DNA of 64,000 nt from Bacteroidaceae bacterium (GTDB taxonomy: Bacteria > Bacteroidota > Bacteroidia > Bacteroidales > Bacteroidaceae): contig JAFUFK010000017.1 in assembly GCA_017469925.1 (NCBI GenBank), positions 26,183-90,182 on the forward strand, written 5' to 3'. Below the pieces are notes generated by a model. The model was not told the origin of the DNA and searched no databases. It saw only the letters and a program-made list of their open reading frames with translations. Positions 44,708-51,761 of this stretch are shown piece by piece (the stretch's first letter is position 1; every line of letters starts with the position of its first letter). The translations under genes were made by a program, and so were the position numbers.

Positions 44708-45369
44708 TCTATGATGGTTATCTTATTCTTGTTGACCCGAAACTTTATGTCCATGCCCGCATACGCCATGCCATAGACGCGGTCGGGGTCGGTGTGGTAG
44801 TGAGGCCTCGGGTCGGCCGACAGGATTTGGCACAAGGCCTCCGCCTGCTTGTCCGAGAGTCGGCTGGCGAGCGAGTCGGGTAGGGGGGCTACCTCCAAGG
44901 GGGGCAGATTGTATGTTTCATCCGTAAAGCCACCGGTTGCTTCGGGGTGTGAATCCGCGTAGGGCAGGTAGGGCTTGATGTCCCAGATGGGCGTGCCATT
45001 CATCAGGTCGGCCCCTTCGACGTAGATGACAGGCCCGTCCGGCCCGTCGAGTTCGATGCGCTCAATCCTCACGGCCGACAGCCCGATGGGATTCGGACGG
45101 AAGGGCGAACGCGTGGCAAACACCCCCAATCGGCGATTACCGCCCAGACGAGGTGGCCGCACCGTGGGCGACCACCCCTCGCGATGGGCCTCCGAGAAGT
45201 CCCACAGGAGCCACAGGTGCGAGAAGCCCTCCAGCCCGCGCAGGGCCTCGGGGTTGCGATATTCGGGTTCGAAGACGATGCGCCCCTTCAGCGCCGTGGC
45301 GAGTCCGCTCTGTCGGGGTACGCCAAACTTCGTCGTCAGGTCGTTTTCGATGTGTGCAATACGTTTCAT
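44704..45369 (-). CDS. trmO: tRNA (adenine37-N6)-methyltransferase TrmO
   Basis: A 221-residue protein of the TsaA/TrmO family, which methylates N6 of threonylcarbamoyladenosine at position 37 of tRNAThr. Seen: RIAHIENDLTTKFGVPRQSG, LWLLWDFSEAHREGW, GVFATRSPFRPNPIGLSAVR (the family signature) and YVEGADLMNGTPIWDIKPYL. The window thus has two enzymes acting on tRNA position 37 (MiaA and TrmO). The -7 box ends only 5 bases before the start codon, so the mRNA is probably leaderless. Confidence 0.9.
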   Translation of the reverse strand: MKRIAHIENDLTTKFGVPRQSGLATALKGRIVFEPEYRNPEALRGLEGFSHLWLLWDFSEAHREGWSPTVRPPRLGGNRRLGVFATRSPFRPNPIGLSAVRIERIELDGPDGPVIYVEGADLMNGTPIWDIKPYLPYADSHPEATGGFTDETYNLPPLEVAPLPDSLASRLSDKQAEALCQILSADPRPHYHTDPDRVYGMAYAGMDIKFRVNKNKITIIE

Positions 45370-45374
45370 CTTCG

Positions 45375-45382
45375 CAAATTTA
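45375..45382 (-). promoter_or_regulatory. -7 box of trmO, directly against the start codon
   Basis: The minus strand reads TAAATTTG, then CGAAG, then the ATG. With transcription starting 4-7 bases after the box, little or no leader remains. Confidence 0.6.
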
Positions 45383-45426
45383 TAATTAAATTGCGAATTA
45401 TGGATGCAGATTCCTGATAAATTTTG

Positions 45427-45434
45427 TATTTTTG
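45427..45434 (+). promoter_or_regulatory. -7 box of the tannase-like gene
   Basis: TATTTTTG matches TAnnTTTG, 34 bases before the chosen ATG at 45469. The earlier in-frame ATG at 45424 overlaps the box and is unlikely to be used. Confidence 0.55.
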
Positions 45435-45468
45435 CCGAGAAGAAAACTATAAAACGCGTAAAAGTAAG

Positions 45469-46839
45469 ATGAAAAAGCTATTGGTAATGACAGCAATCCT
45501 CGCCACATCAGCATGCACGGTGGCAAAAAACGACCCCCTGGCCTTCAAGGCCGAAGGCCAAACTCAGGAACTCACCCTCCTCGACGGGCGCGTGGTGCGA
45601 TACACGGCCTACCTGAACATCCCCTACGTAAGCAACCCCGAGGACCCCAACTTCCAGGTACTCAACTACTTCGTGCCCGAGGGTGCCACCAGTCGCTCGG
45701 CCATCCTCCTGCGCACCTACGTGGGCGGTTACATGGCCGCCTCTGCCAAGACCCCGTCGGCCACCGACGCCACCGGCCGTGCCCTCGTCGAGGGCCTATG
45801 CGTCTGCATCCCCGCGAGCCGGGGCAATAACTCGGAAGTCGATGGCCGCTTCACGGGCAAGGCCCCACGGGGACTCCTCGACCTGAAGGCCGCCATTCGC
45901 TACCTCCGCCACAACGACAAGCGCATGCCTGGTTCGGCCGAACGCATCATCACCGACGGCACCAGCGCGGGCGGAGCCATGAGTGCCCTGCTGGGCGCTA
46001 CGGCCAACCACCCCGACTACGAACCCCTCCTGAAGGCCATGGGCGCCGCACGGGCTCGCGACGACGTCTTTGCCTCCGTCTGCTACTGCCCCATCACCGA
46101 CCTCGACCATGCCGACATGGCCTACGAGTGGCTCTACCTCCACCAGCGCCCCGACACCGAGGCCTCGCGACCGATGGCCCGCCAGTTCGACGAGTACATC
46201 AACTCCCTCCACCTCCGCAATCCCAAGACGGGCGAGTCTCTCACCGCCGACAACTATATGGACTACCTGAAGTCGTGGCTCCTGGCCTCTGCCCAGCGCT
46301 TCACCGACGAGGGCGGCGTGATAGACGACTCGCTGGGCTTCCAGCGCTACCTCTACTTCCCCCAGACGCCCGGTCACCGCCCCGGCGGCCCTCGCCTGAT
46401 ACGTGCCAAGGCCCGTGAGTCGGAGACCCTCTCCGACGTCGATATGGACAACTACCTCCACTATGTGGCAAGCCGTCAGGCCTTGAAGGAGCGTCCCGCC
46501 TTCGACCGTCTCGACTCGCCCGAGTGCAGCCTCTTTGGCGACGCAGAGGGCAATCCCGCCCACTTCACAGGCGACGGCCTCAGTGACGAACTGCGGCAGC
46601 GCGTGCGCATGATGAATCCCATGCCTTACATCTCCGACCCCCGTGCCACAACGGCTCCCCACTGGTACATCCGCCACGGGGCCATCGACCGCGACACCTC
46701 GTTCCCCATCCCCGTCAACCTGGCCACGAAACTCATGAACGAGGGCCGCGACGTCAACTTCGCCCTGCCCTGGAACCGCCGCCACGAGGGCGACTACAAT
46801 CTCGACGACCTCTTCCGCTGGCTCCACTCCATCCTGTAG
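45469..46839 (+). CDS. Exported alpha/beta hydrolase, subtype B tannase-like
   Basis: 456 residues from ATG 45469. The signal region ends in a lipobox-like TSACT (Cys 18), so it is probably a lipoprotein. Alpha/beta-hydrolase features: CVCIPASRGNNSEVDGRF, the nucleophile elbow DGTSAGGAMSALLGATA (Ser 166), CYCPITDLDHADMAYEW and HWYIRHGAIDRDTSFPIPVN. The pattern matches the bacterial subtype B tannase/feruloyl-esterase-like group, which cleaves galloyl or similar esters of plant phenolics. Activity on tannins is inference. A terminator and a 23-bp-period GTTAAC array follow. Confidence 0.75.
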   Translation: MKKLLVMTAILATSACTVAKNDPLAFKAEGQTQELTLLDGRVVRYTAYLNIPYVSNPEDPNFQVLNYFVPEGATSRSAILLRTYVGGYMAASAKTPSATDATGRALVEGLCVCIPASRGNNSEVDGRFTGKAPRGLLDLKAAIRYLRHNDKRMPGSAERIITDGTSAGGAMSALLGATANHPDYEPLLKAMGAARARDDVFASVCYCPITDLDHADMAYEWLYLHQRPDTEASRPMARQFDEYINSLHLRNPKTGESLTADNYMDYLKSWLLASAQRFTDEGGVIDDSLGFQRYLYFPQTPGHRPGGPRLIRAKARESETLSDVDMDNYLHYVASRQALKERPAFDRLDSPECSLFGDAEGNPAHFTGDGLSDELRQRVRMMNPMPYISDPRATTAPHWYIRHGAIDRDTSFPIPVNLATKLMNEGRDVNFALPWNRRHEGDYNLDDLFRWLHSIL

Positions 46840-46878
46840 CGGGTGGGGGAAGAATATCGCTGAAGTAATCCCAAACGT

Positions 46879-46910
46879 AACGCCCTGTTTCTCGTAAGAA
46901 GCAGGGCGTT
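46879..46910 (+). terminator. Terminator of the tannase-like gene
   Basis: AACGCCCTG and CAGGGCGTT pair over 9 bp with further TTCT/AGAA pairing inside, followed by TTCG. It shares its stem sequence with 1841-1873. Confidence 0.8.
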
Positions 46911-46939
46911 TTCGTTATAGACTGAATAGTCGTGTTCGC

Positions 46940-47054
46940 AAGTTAAGTTAACCTACAGGCCCAAGTTATGTTAACCTGCAACCCTAACTTAAGTTAACCT
47001 ATCGCGGTAAGTTAAGTTAACATGCGGACCTAAGTTAACTTAACCATCAGCGAC
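46940..47054 (+). repeat. Five-unit GTTAAC array with exact 23-bp period (copy 2)
   Basis: The core AAGTTAAGTTAACCT recurs with its GTTAAC (CTTAAC in the last unit) at 46947, 46970, 46993, 47016 and 47039, an exact 23-bp period. Between cores are 8 variable bases. It lies about 100 bp after the tannase stop, past its terminator, in the same orientation relative to the gene as copy 1 at 1704-1818. The 46840-47157 gap holds no gene; beyond this array it has only terminators. Confidence 0.9.
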
Positions 47055-47077
47055 TTTTGTCCCAAAGACTCAATAAC

Positions 47078-47109
47078 AAAGACGGGACTGCAAAGGTAGT
47101 CCCGTCTTT
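47078..47109. terminator. Bidirectional-looking hairpin between the array and DUF554
   Basis: AAAGACGGGACT and AGTCCCGTCTTT form a perfect 12-bp stem with an 8-base loop. The T run is inside the stem on both strands. It probably ends the DUF554 transcript coming from the right. Confidence 0.7.
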
Positions 47110-47157
47110 ATATAACCGATGATGCCCTATCGCCTTCGGATTTAGTGTCCTTCCCCC

Positions 47158-47886
47158 TTACAGCACCGCGAGGATTAGGAAGTAGATGACGGGCACGAAG
47201 AGGCTGGGCAGGAGGTTGAGCGCCTTCAGGTCGCGGATGTTGAGGATGGCGAGGCCGGAGGCCACGATGAGCACGCCGCCGACAATCTGCATCTCGCACA
47301 GCAGGGCAGGGGGGATGACGTCGCCACACAGGCGGGCCAGCAGCCAGATGCCGCCCTGCCAGCAGAATAGGACGGGGGCGGCCAGGACCATGCCCAGGCC
47401 ATAGGTGGCGGCCAGGACGGCGGAGGTGACGAGGTCGAGCGTGGCGTTGGTGAAGAGGTAGGTGTTGTCGCCCAGCAGGGCGCTGTTGATGGGGCCCACG
47501 ATGGAGAGCGTGCCGATGCAGTAGAGCAGGATGCCCGTGGAGAGGCCTTGGGCAAGGTTGGCCCTGGGAGCCACTTTATCCGGGTTTTCCGGAGATTCCG
47601 GACTTTCCGGCTTCTTTGAGAACCTGTCCACCAGTCGGCGGAAACGCCCGTCGAGGTCGAGTATGGTGCCCAGCAGGCCGCCAATGCTCAGGCTGAGGAT
47701 GAAGAGGACGGGGTACTGGCTGTGGGGCATGTTCTGGCAGACGGCATTGAAGCCGAGGGCCAGGGAGGCAAGGCCCATGGCGTTGAAGAGCACGCTTTGC
47801 CACTCGGGGCGGATGCCTCGCTTCAGCAGGGCTCCGGCGACGGAACCGATGATGATGGTGCAGGTGTTGGTGATGGTGCCGAGCAT
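47158..47886 (-). CDS. DUF554 family membrane protein
   Basis: A 242-residue protein with about six to seven hydrophobic segments (for example FILSLSIGGLLGTIL and LVTSAVLAATYGLGMVLAAPV). It starts MLGTITNTCTIIIGSVAGAL, and LFNAMGLASLALGF and GLAILNIRDLKALNLLPSLF fit the DUF554 family, of which some members are thought to be transporters. Its ATG is 3 bp past the cobS stop, so it seems to belong to the cobU-cobT-cobS unit, in the place where other genomes often have cobC. A transport role for a cobamide or precursor is speculation. Confidence 0.8.
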   Translation of the reverse strand: MLGTITNTCTIIIGSVAGALLKRGIRPEWQSVLFNAMGLASLALGFNAVCQNMPHSQYPVLFILSLSIGGLLGTILDLDGRFRRLVDRFSKKPESPESPENPDKVAPRANLAQGLSTGILLYCIGTLSIVGPINSALLGDNTYLFTNATLDLVTSAVLAATYGLGMVLAAPVLFCWQGGIWLLARLCGDVIPPALLCEMQIVGGVLIVASGLAILNIRDLKALNLLPSLFVPVIYFLILAVL

Positions 47887-47889
47887 GGG

Positions 47890-48693
47890 TTAAACGATTA
47901 GGTAGGTGAGTAGCATGGAGGCTTCGCACAGCAGGAAGGTGGCGCCGCAGCAGTCGCCCGTGTAGCCGCCCAGACGGCGGTGCATCCATAGGGCGAGGAG
48001 CAGGGCAACGACGAGCGGGACGACCAGAAGCAGGGGATGGGGCACGATGCCCACGTACCACCAGAGCAGGCCGACGGGTAGCATGGCCACAAGGATGCGC
48101 ACCAACTGGCCCAACCAGCGGTAGCGGACATAGACGGTGCGATTCTTGGCCTCCGCCTCCGTGCGGGCGTAGGGCAGCAGGAGGATGAGCAGCGAGGCCA
48201 CGCTCTTGCCCCAGACGTCGGCCGTCAGCAACAGGAGTGGCGACAGGTGGGGCAGGGCCGAGTAGAGGAAAAGGAAATACAGCACGAGGCCGATGACGCC
48301 GTAGGTGCCGATGTGGGAGTCCTTCATGATGGCGAGTGTGCGCTCGCGCCCCTGGCCGCCACCCATGCCGTCGAGGAAGTCGGCCAACCCGTCCTCGTGG
48401 AGGGCGCCCGTGAGCAGTACCCTGACGACGATGATGAGGAGGAGGAAAGGAGTGAGGGGTGAGGGGTGAGAGGTGAGAGGTGAGAGGTGAGGGGTTAGAG
48501 GTGAGAGGTGAGAGAGTAGCAGGCCGTAGAGGAGCATCGACACTCCACCCGTGAGCCACCCGACGAAGGGCCAGAACTCTACGACGTGGCGGAAGTGCTC
48601 GGCACGGGGTTGGTGGATGCGCCACCAGGGCAGGCGTGTGAAGAACATCAGGGCCGCCCAGAGGCGTTCAGAAGTATTTCGTAATCTTTGCAT
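47890..48693 (-). CDS. cobS: Adenosylcobinamide-GDP ribazoletransferase (cobalamin synthase)
   Basis: A 267-residue polytopic membrane enzyme that joins adenosylcobinamide-GDP and alpha-ribazole at the end of cobamide synthesis. Seen: MFFTRLPWWRI, FWPFVGWLTGG, the active region LTGALHEDGLADFLDGMGGG and RTLAIMKDSHIGTYGVIGL, and YTGDCCGATFLLCE. Residues about 60-82 (LSPLTPHLSPLTSHPSPLTP) are encoded by a TTAGAGGTGAG-type repeat and sit in the loop between the first membrane segments. It overlaps cobT by 26 bp. Confidence 0.92.
   Translation of the reverse strand: MQRLRNTSERLWAALMFFTRLPWWRIHQPRAEHFRHVVEFWPFVGWLTGGVSMLLYGLLLSHLSPLTPHLSPLTSHPSPLTPFLLLIIVVRVLLTGALHEDGLADFLDGMGGGQGRERTLAIMKDSHIGTYGVIGLVLYFLFLYSALPHLSPLLLLTADVWGKSVASLLILLLPYARTEAEAKNRTVYVRYRWLGQLVRILVAMLPVGLLWWYVGIVPHPLLLVVPLVVALLLALWMHRRLGGYTGDCCGATFLLCEASMLLTYLIV
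48448..48513. repeat. GAGAGGTGAGAGGTGAG repeat inside cobS
   Basis: About nine 7-bp words (GAGGTGA, GGGGTGA, GGGGTTA) in tandem, open in the cobS frame. Encodes SHLSPLTPHLSPLTSHPSPL. Confidence 0.85.
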
Positions 48694-49738
48694 CTTGGAA
48701 GTTGTTCATTTCGTTTATCATTCGTACGGCACTCTCTACGATGGGGTAGGCGCAGAGGGCTCCCGTGCCTTCGCCCAGGCGCAGGCCTAAAGAAAGGAGG
48801 GGTTTGACTCCCATGGCCTGGAGCATGAGGCGATGGCCGCTCTCGTCGCCCTCGTGGCAGAAGATGGCGCACTCCCTGACCTCGGGACGCAGGCGGATGG
48901 CCATCAGGGCGCAGGCCGACATGATGAACCCATCGACCAGCAGTACCATCCTCAGTTCCTGAGCACGGAGCATGGCGCCTACGGCGGTGACCATCTCCAA
49001 GCCGCCCAGTTCGCGCATGATAGACCCCTCGGCCCCCTTTAGGGGGAGAGGGTTAGAGGTTAGAGGTGAGGGGTTAGAGGTTAGAGGTGAGGGGTTAGAG
49101 GTTAGAGGTGAGAAGCGTTGGAGGCATTGCTGGAGGACGCTTAACTTATGCTTGATGCCCTCTTGGTTGAGGCCGGCGCCGGCTCCGACGCACTGCTCGA
49201 GGGGGATGCCGAGCAGAAGGTGCATCCAGAGGCTCGAAGGACTGGTGTTGCCGATGCCCATCTCGCCGATGCTGAGGATGTTGCAACCCTCGCGGTGGCA
49301 CTCATCTACGAGTTCGCGCCCGATGGCGAGGCAGCGCTCCATCTCGGCCTCGGTCATCGAGGGTTCGTGGAGGAAGTTGGCTGTCCCGTGCGCGCGTACT
49401 TTCTTATTTATAATGGTGGGGAAGTCGGAGAGGTCGTAATCGACACCGACATCGACGATGCGCAGGTGGAACCCGTGCTGGCGGCAGAACATGTTGACGC
49501 CCCCGCCGCCTCGGGTGAAGTTCTGCATCTGTTGCCACGTGACCTCGCGGGGCGATACGCTTACGCCCTCGCGCTCGATGCCGTGGTCGGCACCCAGCAA
49601 GAGGTGGCACGGATGGCGTAGGGTGGGCGAGAGCGTGCCCAGAACGAGTCCTATCTGCAGGGCCAACTCCTCCAGCCGCCCGAGCGAGCCCTTGGGCTTG
49701 TTCAGGTTGTCAATCTTCGTCTGTAACGACGCTTTCAT
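48668..49738 (-). CDS. cobT: Nicotinate-nucleotide--dimethylbenzimidazole phosphoribosyltransferase
   Basis: 356 residues from ATG 49738 (MKASLQTKIDNLNKPKGSLG). It makes alpha-ribazole phosphate for the lower ligand of cobamides. Seen: HLLLGADHGIEREGVSVSP, FTRGGGGVNMFCRQHG, CNILSIGEMGIGNTSPSS and LRLGEGTGALCAYPIVESAV with the catalytic Glu region. Residues about 208-238 (SPLTSNPSPLTSNPSPLTSN followed by PLPLKGAEGS) are encoded by two repeat types side by side, a TTAGAGGTGAG tandem and a REP-like palindrome, both in frame. Lies between cobU (40 bp upstream) and cobS (overlapping). Confidence 0.93.
   Translation of the reverse strand: MKASLQTKIDNLNKPKGSLGRLEELALQIGLVLGTLSPTLRHPCHLLLGADHGIEREGVSVSPREVTWQQMQNFTRGGGGVNMFCRQHGFHLRIVDVGVDYDLSDFPTIINKKVRAHGTANFLHEPSMTEAEMERCLAIGRELVDECHREGCNILSIGEMGIGNTSPSSLWMHLLLGIPLEQCVGAGAGLNQEGIKHKLSVLQQCLQRFSPLTSNPSPLTSNPSPLTSNPLPLKGAEGSIMRELGGLEMVTAVGAMLRAQELRMVLLVDGFIMSACALMAIRLRPEVRECAIFCHEGDESGHRLMLQAMGVKPLLSLGLRLGEGTGALCAYPIVESAVRMINEMNNFQDAKITKYF
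49023..49113. repeat. REP-like palindrome plus TTAGAGGTGAG tandem inside cobT
   Basis: 49023-49052 (GACCCCTCGGCCCCCTTTAG then GGGGAGAGGG) belongs to the REP-like family. 49053-49113 is three copies of a 24-bp unit TTAGAGGTTAGAGGTGAGGGG. The cobT frame is open through both. Confidence 0.85.
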
Positions 49739-49777
49739 TTGACAATTTGACAAATTCACAATTGGACAATTTTTGAT

Positions 49778-50323
49778 TCAATTCTCGCCCCCACGGGGGG
49801 AGTTAGAGGGGGTCTTTACTTTCATCGGGATTCCGCTCACCATCAGTGTGACCTCGTCGGCTTGGCTGGCTACAAACTGGTTGAACCACCCCATGAGGTC
49901 GGTAAAGCGGCGTTGCACCGCGTTGGGCGATACGCCTCCCATGCCGATTTCGTTCGTCACGAAGATGAAGGTGGCCTCCTGACGGGTCAGGCGTTCGAAC
50001 TCTGCTTTCAGCTCGTCCAGCACCTGCTCCACTTTCTCGCCCTCGCGGTCGAAGAAAAAGTTGGTGGCCCACAGGGTCAGGCAATCTACCAGAACCACAC
50101 GCCCCCGGACGTCGTGGCACGAAAGGTGGCGCTCCTCCTCGATGTTGGTCCACTGCGGCCCGCGCCGTTCCTGATGACGGCGTATGCGCTCGCGGAACTC
50201 CTCGTCCCACGGATGGGCCGTGGCCATATAGACAGGGTTGGGACTCAGACGGAGGGCCAGTTGTTCGGCGTAGGCCGATTTCCCGCTACGCTCGCCGCCC
50301 GTGATGAGGATAATACGTTTCAT
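49778..50323 (-). CDS. cobU: Adenosylcobinamide kinase / adenosylcobinamide-phosphate guanylyltransferase
   Basis: A 181-residue bifunctional enzyme that phosphorylates adenosylcobinamide and then attaches GMP. Seen: P-loop ILITGGERSGKSAYAEQLA at residues 4-22, YMATAHPWDEEFRERIRRH with the guanylylated His region, VLVDCLTLWATNFF and FIFVTNEIGMGGVSPN. The C-terminal 12 residues (KTPSNSPRGGEN) are encoded by a REP-like repeat (49784-49814). With cobT and cobS it forms the lower-ligand assembly unit. No cobalamin riboswitch is visible upstream; the promoter is directly against the ATG. Confidence 0.93.
   Translation of the reverse strand: MKRIILITGGERSGKSAYAEQLALRLSPNPVYMATAHPWDEEFRERIRRHQERRGPQWTNIEEERHLSCHDVRGRVVLVDCLTLWATNFFFDREGEKVEQVLDELKAEFERLTRQEATFIFVTNEIGMGGVSPNAVQRRFTDLMGWFNQFVASQADEVTLMVSGIPMKVKTPSNSPRGGEN
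49784..49814 (-). repeat. REP-like palindrome at the 3' end of cobU
   Basis: The minus strand reads GACCCCCTCTAACTCCCCCC then GTGGGGGCGAG, a family member whose reading in frame gives the last residues of CobU; the stop follows just beyond. Confidence 0.75.
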
Positions 50324-50331
50324 ATCAGGTG

Positions 50332-50339
50332 CAAAGATA
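50332..50339 (-). promoter_or_regulatory. -7 box of cobU, 8 bases before the start codon
   Basis: The minus strand reads TATCTTTG and the ATG at 50323 follows after 8 bases, so the leader is close to zero. Confidence 0.6.
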
Positions 50340-50444
50340 CAACATTATTTCCACTTTCCTGCCCTTTTGTCCCGGTTTTGTGCCAAAATGTCCCCTCGTC
50401 GCCCTTGGCACGCTCGTTGTAACCTATAGGGCGAAACCTTTAAA

Positions 50445-50540
50445 CGGTTAAACCATTAAACGATTAAACTATTAAACGATTAAACTATTAAACGATTAAA
50501 CTATTAAACGGTTAAACCATTAAACGATTAAACTATTAAA
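50445..50540. repeat. Six tandem copies of a 16-bp word upstream of hsp20
   Basis: CGATTAAACTATTAAA occurs four times and the variant CGGTTAAACCATTAAA twice, at exact 16-bp steps, ending 19 bases before the hsp20 ATG. The variants change two positions together (GG/CC against GA/CT). The same word, inverted, is at 16994-17056. Confidence 0.92.
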
Positions 50541-50559
50541 CCTTTAAAAACTTACAGCT

Positions 50560-50985
50560 ATGTTACCAGTAATGCTTAGAAACAGTTGGTTCCCAACAGT
50601 GTTCGACGATTTCCTGAACAGCGACATCATGCCGCACAACCATGTGACTGCTCCGGCAGTAAACGTCAAAGAGAGCGACGAGGCCTACACCATGGAGGTG
50701 GCCGCTCCGGGCATCAAGAAGGAGTTCTGCCGCGTCCACATCAACGACGAGGGCAACCTCTCCATTGCCATCGAGAACAAGATGGAGCACAAGGAGGAAG
50801 ACAAGAAGCAGCACTACCTGCGCCGCGAATTCTCCTTCACTAACTACCAGCAGAGCTACACGTTGCCCGACGACGTCGATCGCGACAAGATTGCTGCTCA
50901 GGTTGAGCACGGCATCCTCACCGTCACCCTGCCTAAGGTGAAGAAGGAGGAAGTGAAGGTCAGCCGCCAGATTGAAATCAAGTAA
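50560..50985 (+). CDS. Hsp20/alpha-crystallin family small heat-shock protein
   Basis: A 141-residue cytoplasmic holdase chaperone. After the N-terminal arm (VMLRNSWFPTVFDDFLNSDI) comes the alpha-crystallin domain (PAVNVKESDEAYTMEVAAPG, YLRREFSFTNYQQSYTLP, VEHGILTVTLPKVKKEEVK) with the conserved A-x-x-x-n-G-v-L-type motif GILTVTLPK, and a short IEIK tail. It is preceded by six 16-bp repeats. It converges on tyrA with only 2 bp between stop codons. Confidence 0.95.
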   Translation: MLPVMLRNSWFPTVFDDFLNSDIMPHNHVTAPAVNVKESDEAYTMEVAAPGIKKEFCRVHINDEGNLSIAIENKMEHKEEDKKQHYLRREFSFTNYQQSYTLPDDVDRDKIAAQVEHGILTVTLPKVKKEEVKVSRQIEIK

Positions 50986-50987
50986 GG

Positions 50988-51761
50988 CTACTTAATATTC
51001 TTACGAATTCGGGTGAGGAAGCGCATAAACGCTTCCTCATCTTTTTTGTCGATAATCTGGATGAGGTCCTTTAGTTCGCTTCGTATGCCCTCGACGTGCG
51101 ACTTCGTGCGCGGGTTGAAGAGGATTTCGCGCAGCAGGGTGTCGTCCTCCGACAATACGCCACGGGCAATGGCCAAGTGGCGCTTGAAGGTAGTGCCCGG
51201 GGCATCCTGATGCCTCATGACGGCCGAGAAGACGAAGGTCGAGACAAACGGTACGCTGAGCGAGTAGGCCATCGCCTCGTCGTGCTCCTCGAAGGTGTAT
51301 TCGTGGACATTAAGCCCCAGCCGTCGATAGAGGTCGAGGAAGAAGACGCGCCCCAGGTAGTCGCCTTCGGAGATGACGATGGCATTCTCCGACGAGAGTG
51401 CGCCCAGATTGGCAAACGTAGGGCCGAACATGGGGTGGGTGCTGACGTAGTGCATGCCCGACTCCTCGTAAAACTCGTGGAGGCCCGTCTTCACGCTGGC
51501 GATGTCGCTGATGATGCAGTCCCCGTCGAGGAAGGGAATGACCTGGCGGAAGACGTCGATGGTGTACTTCAGCGTTACGCAGTTGATGACCAGGTCGGGA
51601 TGGAACTCGCGTATCTCGTCCATCGTGGTAAAGCGTAGCGTGTTGTAGAGGAATCGCATGCGCTTGGCATCGGTCTCATATACGGCCGTCTCGTGGTCGA
51701 AGGAGAGCACGTCGGCAAAGAAACTCCCCATCTTTCCGGCACCGAGGATTAAAATTTTCAT
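50988..51761 (-). CDS. tyrA: Prephenate dehydrogenase
   Basis: A 257-residue NAD(P)-dependent enzyme turning prephenate into 4-hydroxyphenylpyruvate on the way to tyrosine. Seen: Rossmann start MKILILGAGKMGSFFADVLS, VINCVTLKYTIDVFRQVI, ISDIASVKTGLHEFYEESG and HYVSTHPMFGPTFANL with the catalytic His region. It is short, with no ACT domain. Last gene of pheA-aminotransferase-aroF/CM-tyrA, overlapping the preceding gene by 4 bp; its control is expected from the Phe/Tyr leader upstream of pheA. Confidence 0.9.
   Translation of the reverse strand: MKILILGAGKMGSFFADVLSFDHETAVYETDAKRMRFLYNTLRFTTMDEIREFHPDLVINCVTLKYTIDVFRQVIPFLDGDCIISDIASVKTGLHEFYEESGMHYVSTHPMFGPTFANLGALSSENAIVISEGDYLGRVFFLDLYRRLGLNVHEYTFEEHDEAMAYSLSVPFVSTFVFSAVMRHQDAPGTTFKRHLAIARGVLSEDDTLLREILFNPRTKSHVEGIRSELKDLIQIIDKKDEEAFMRFLTRIRKNIK

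Noticed and set aside
50324-50444. Cobalamin riboswitch upstream of cobU
   Set aside because: No B12-box-like GCCACTG and no suitable fold; the -7 box is directly against the start codon, leaving no room for a leader.
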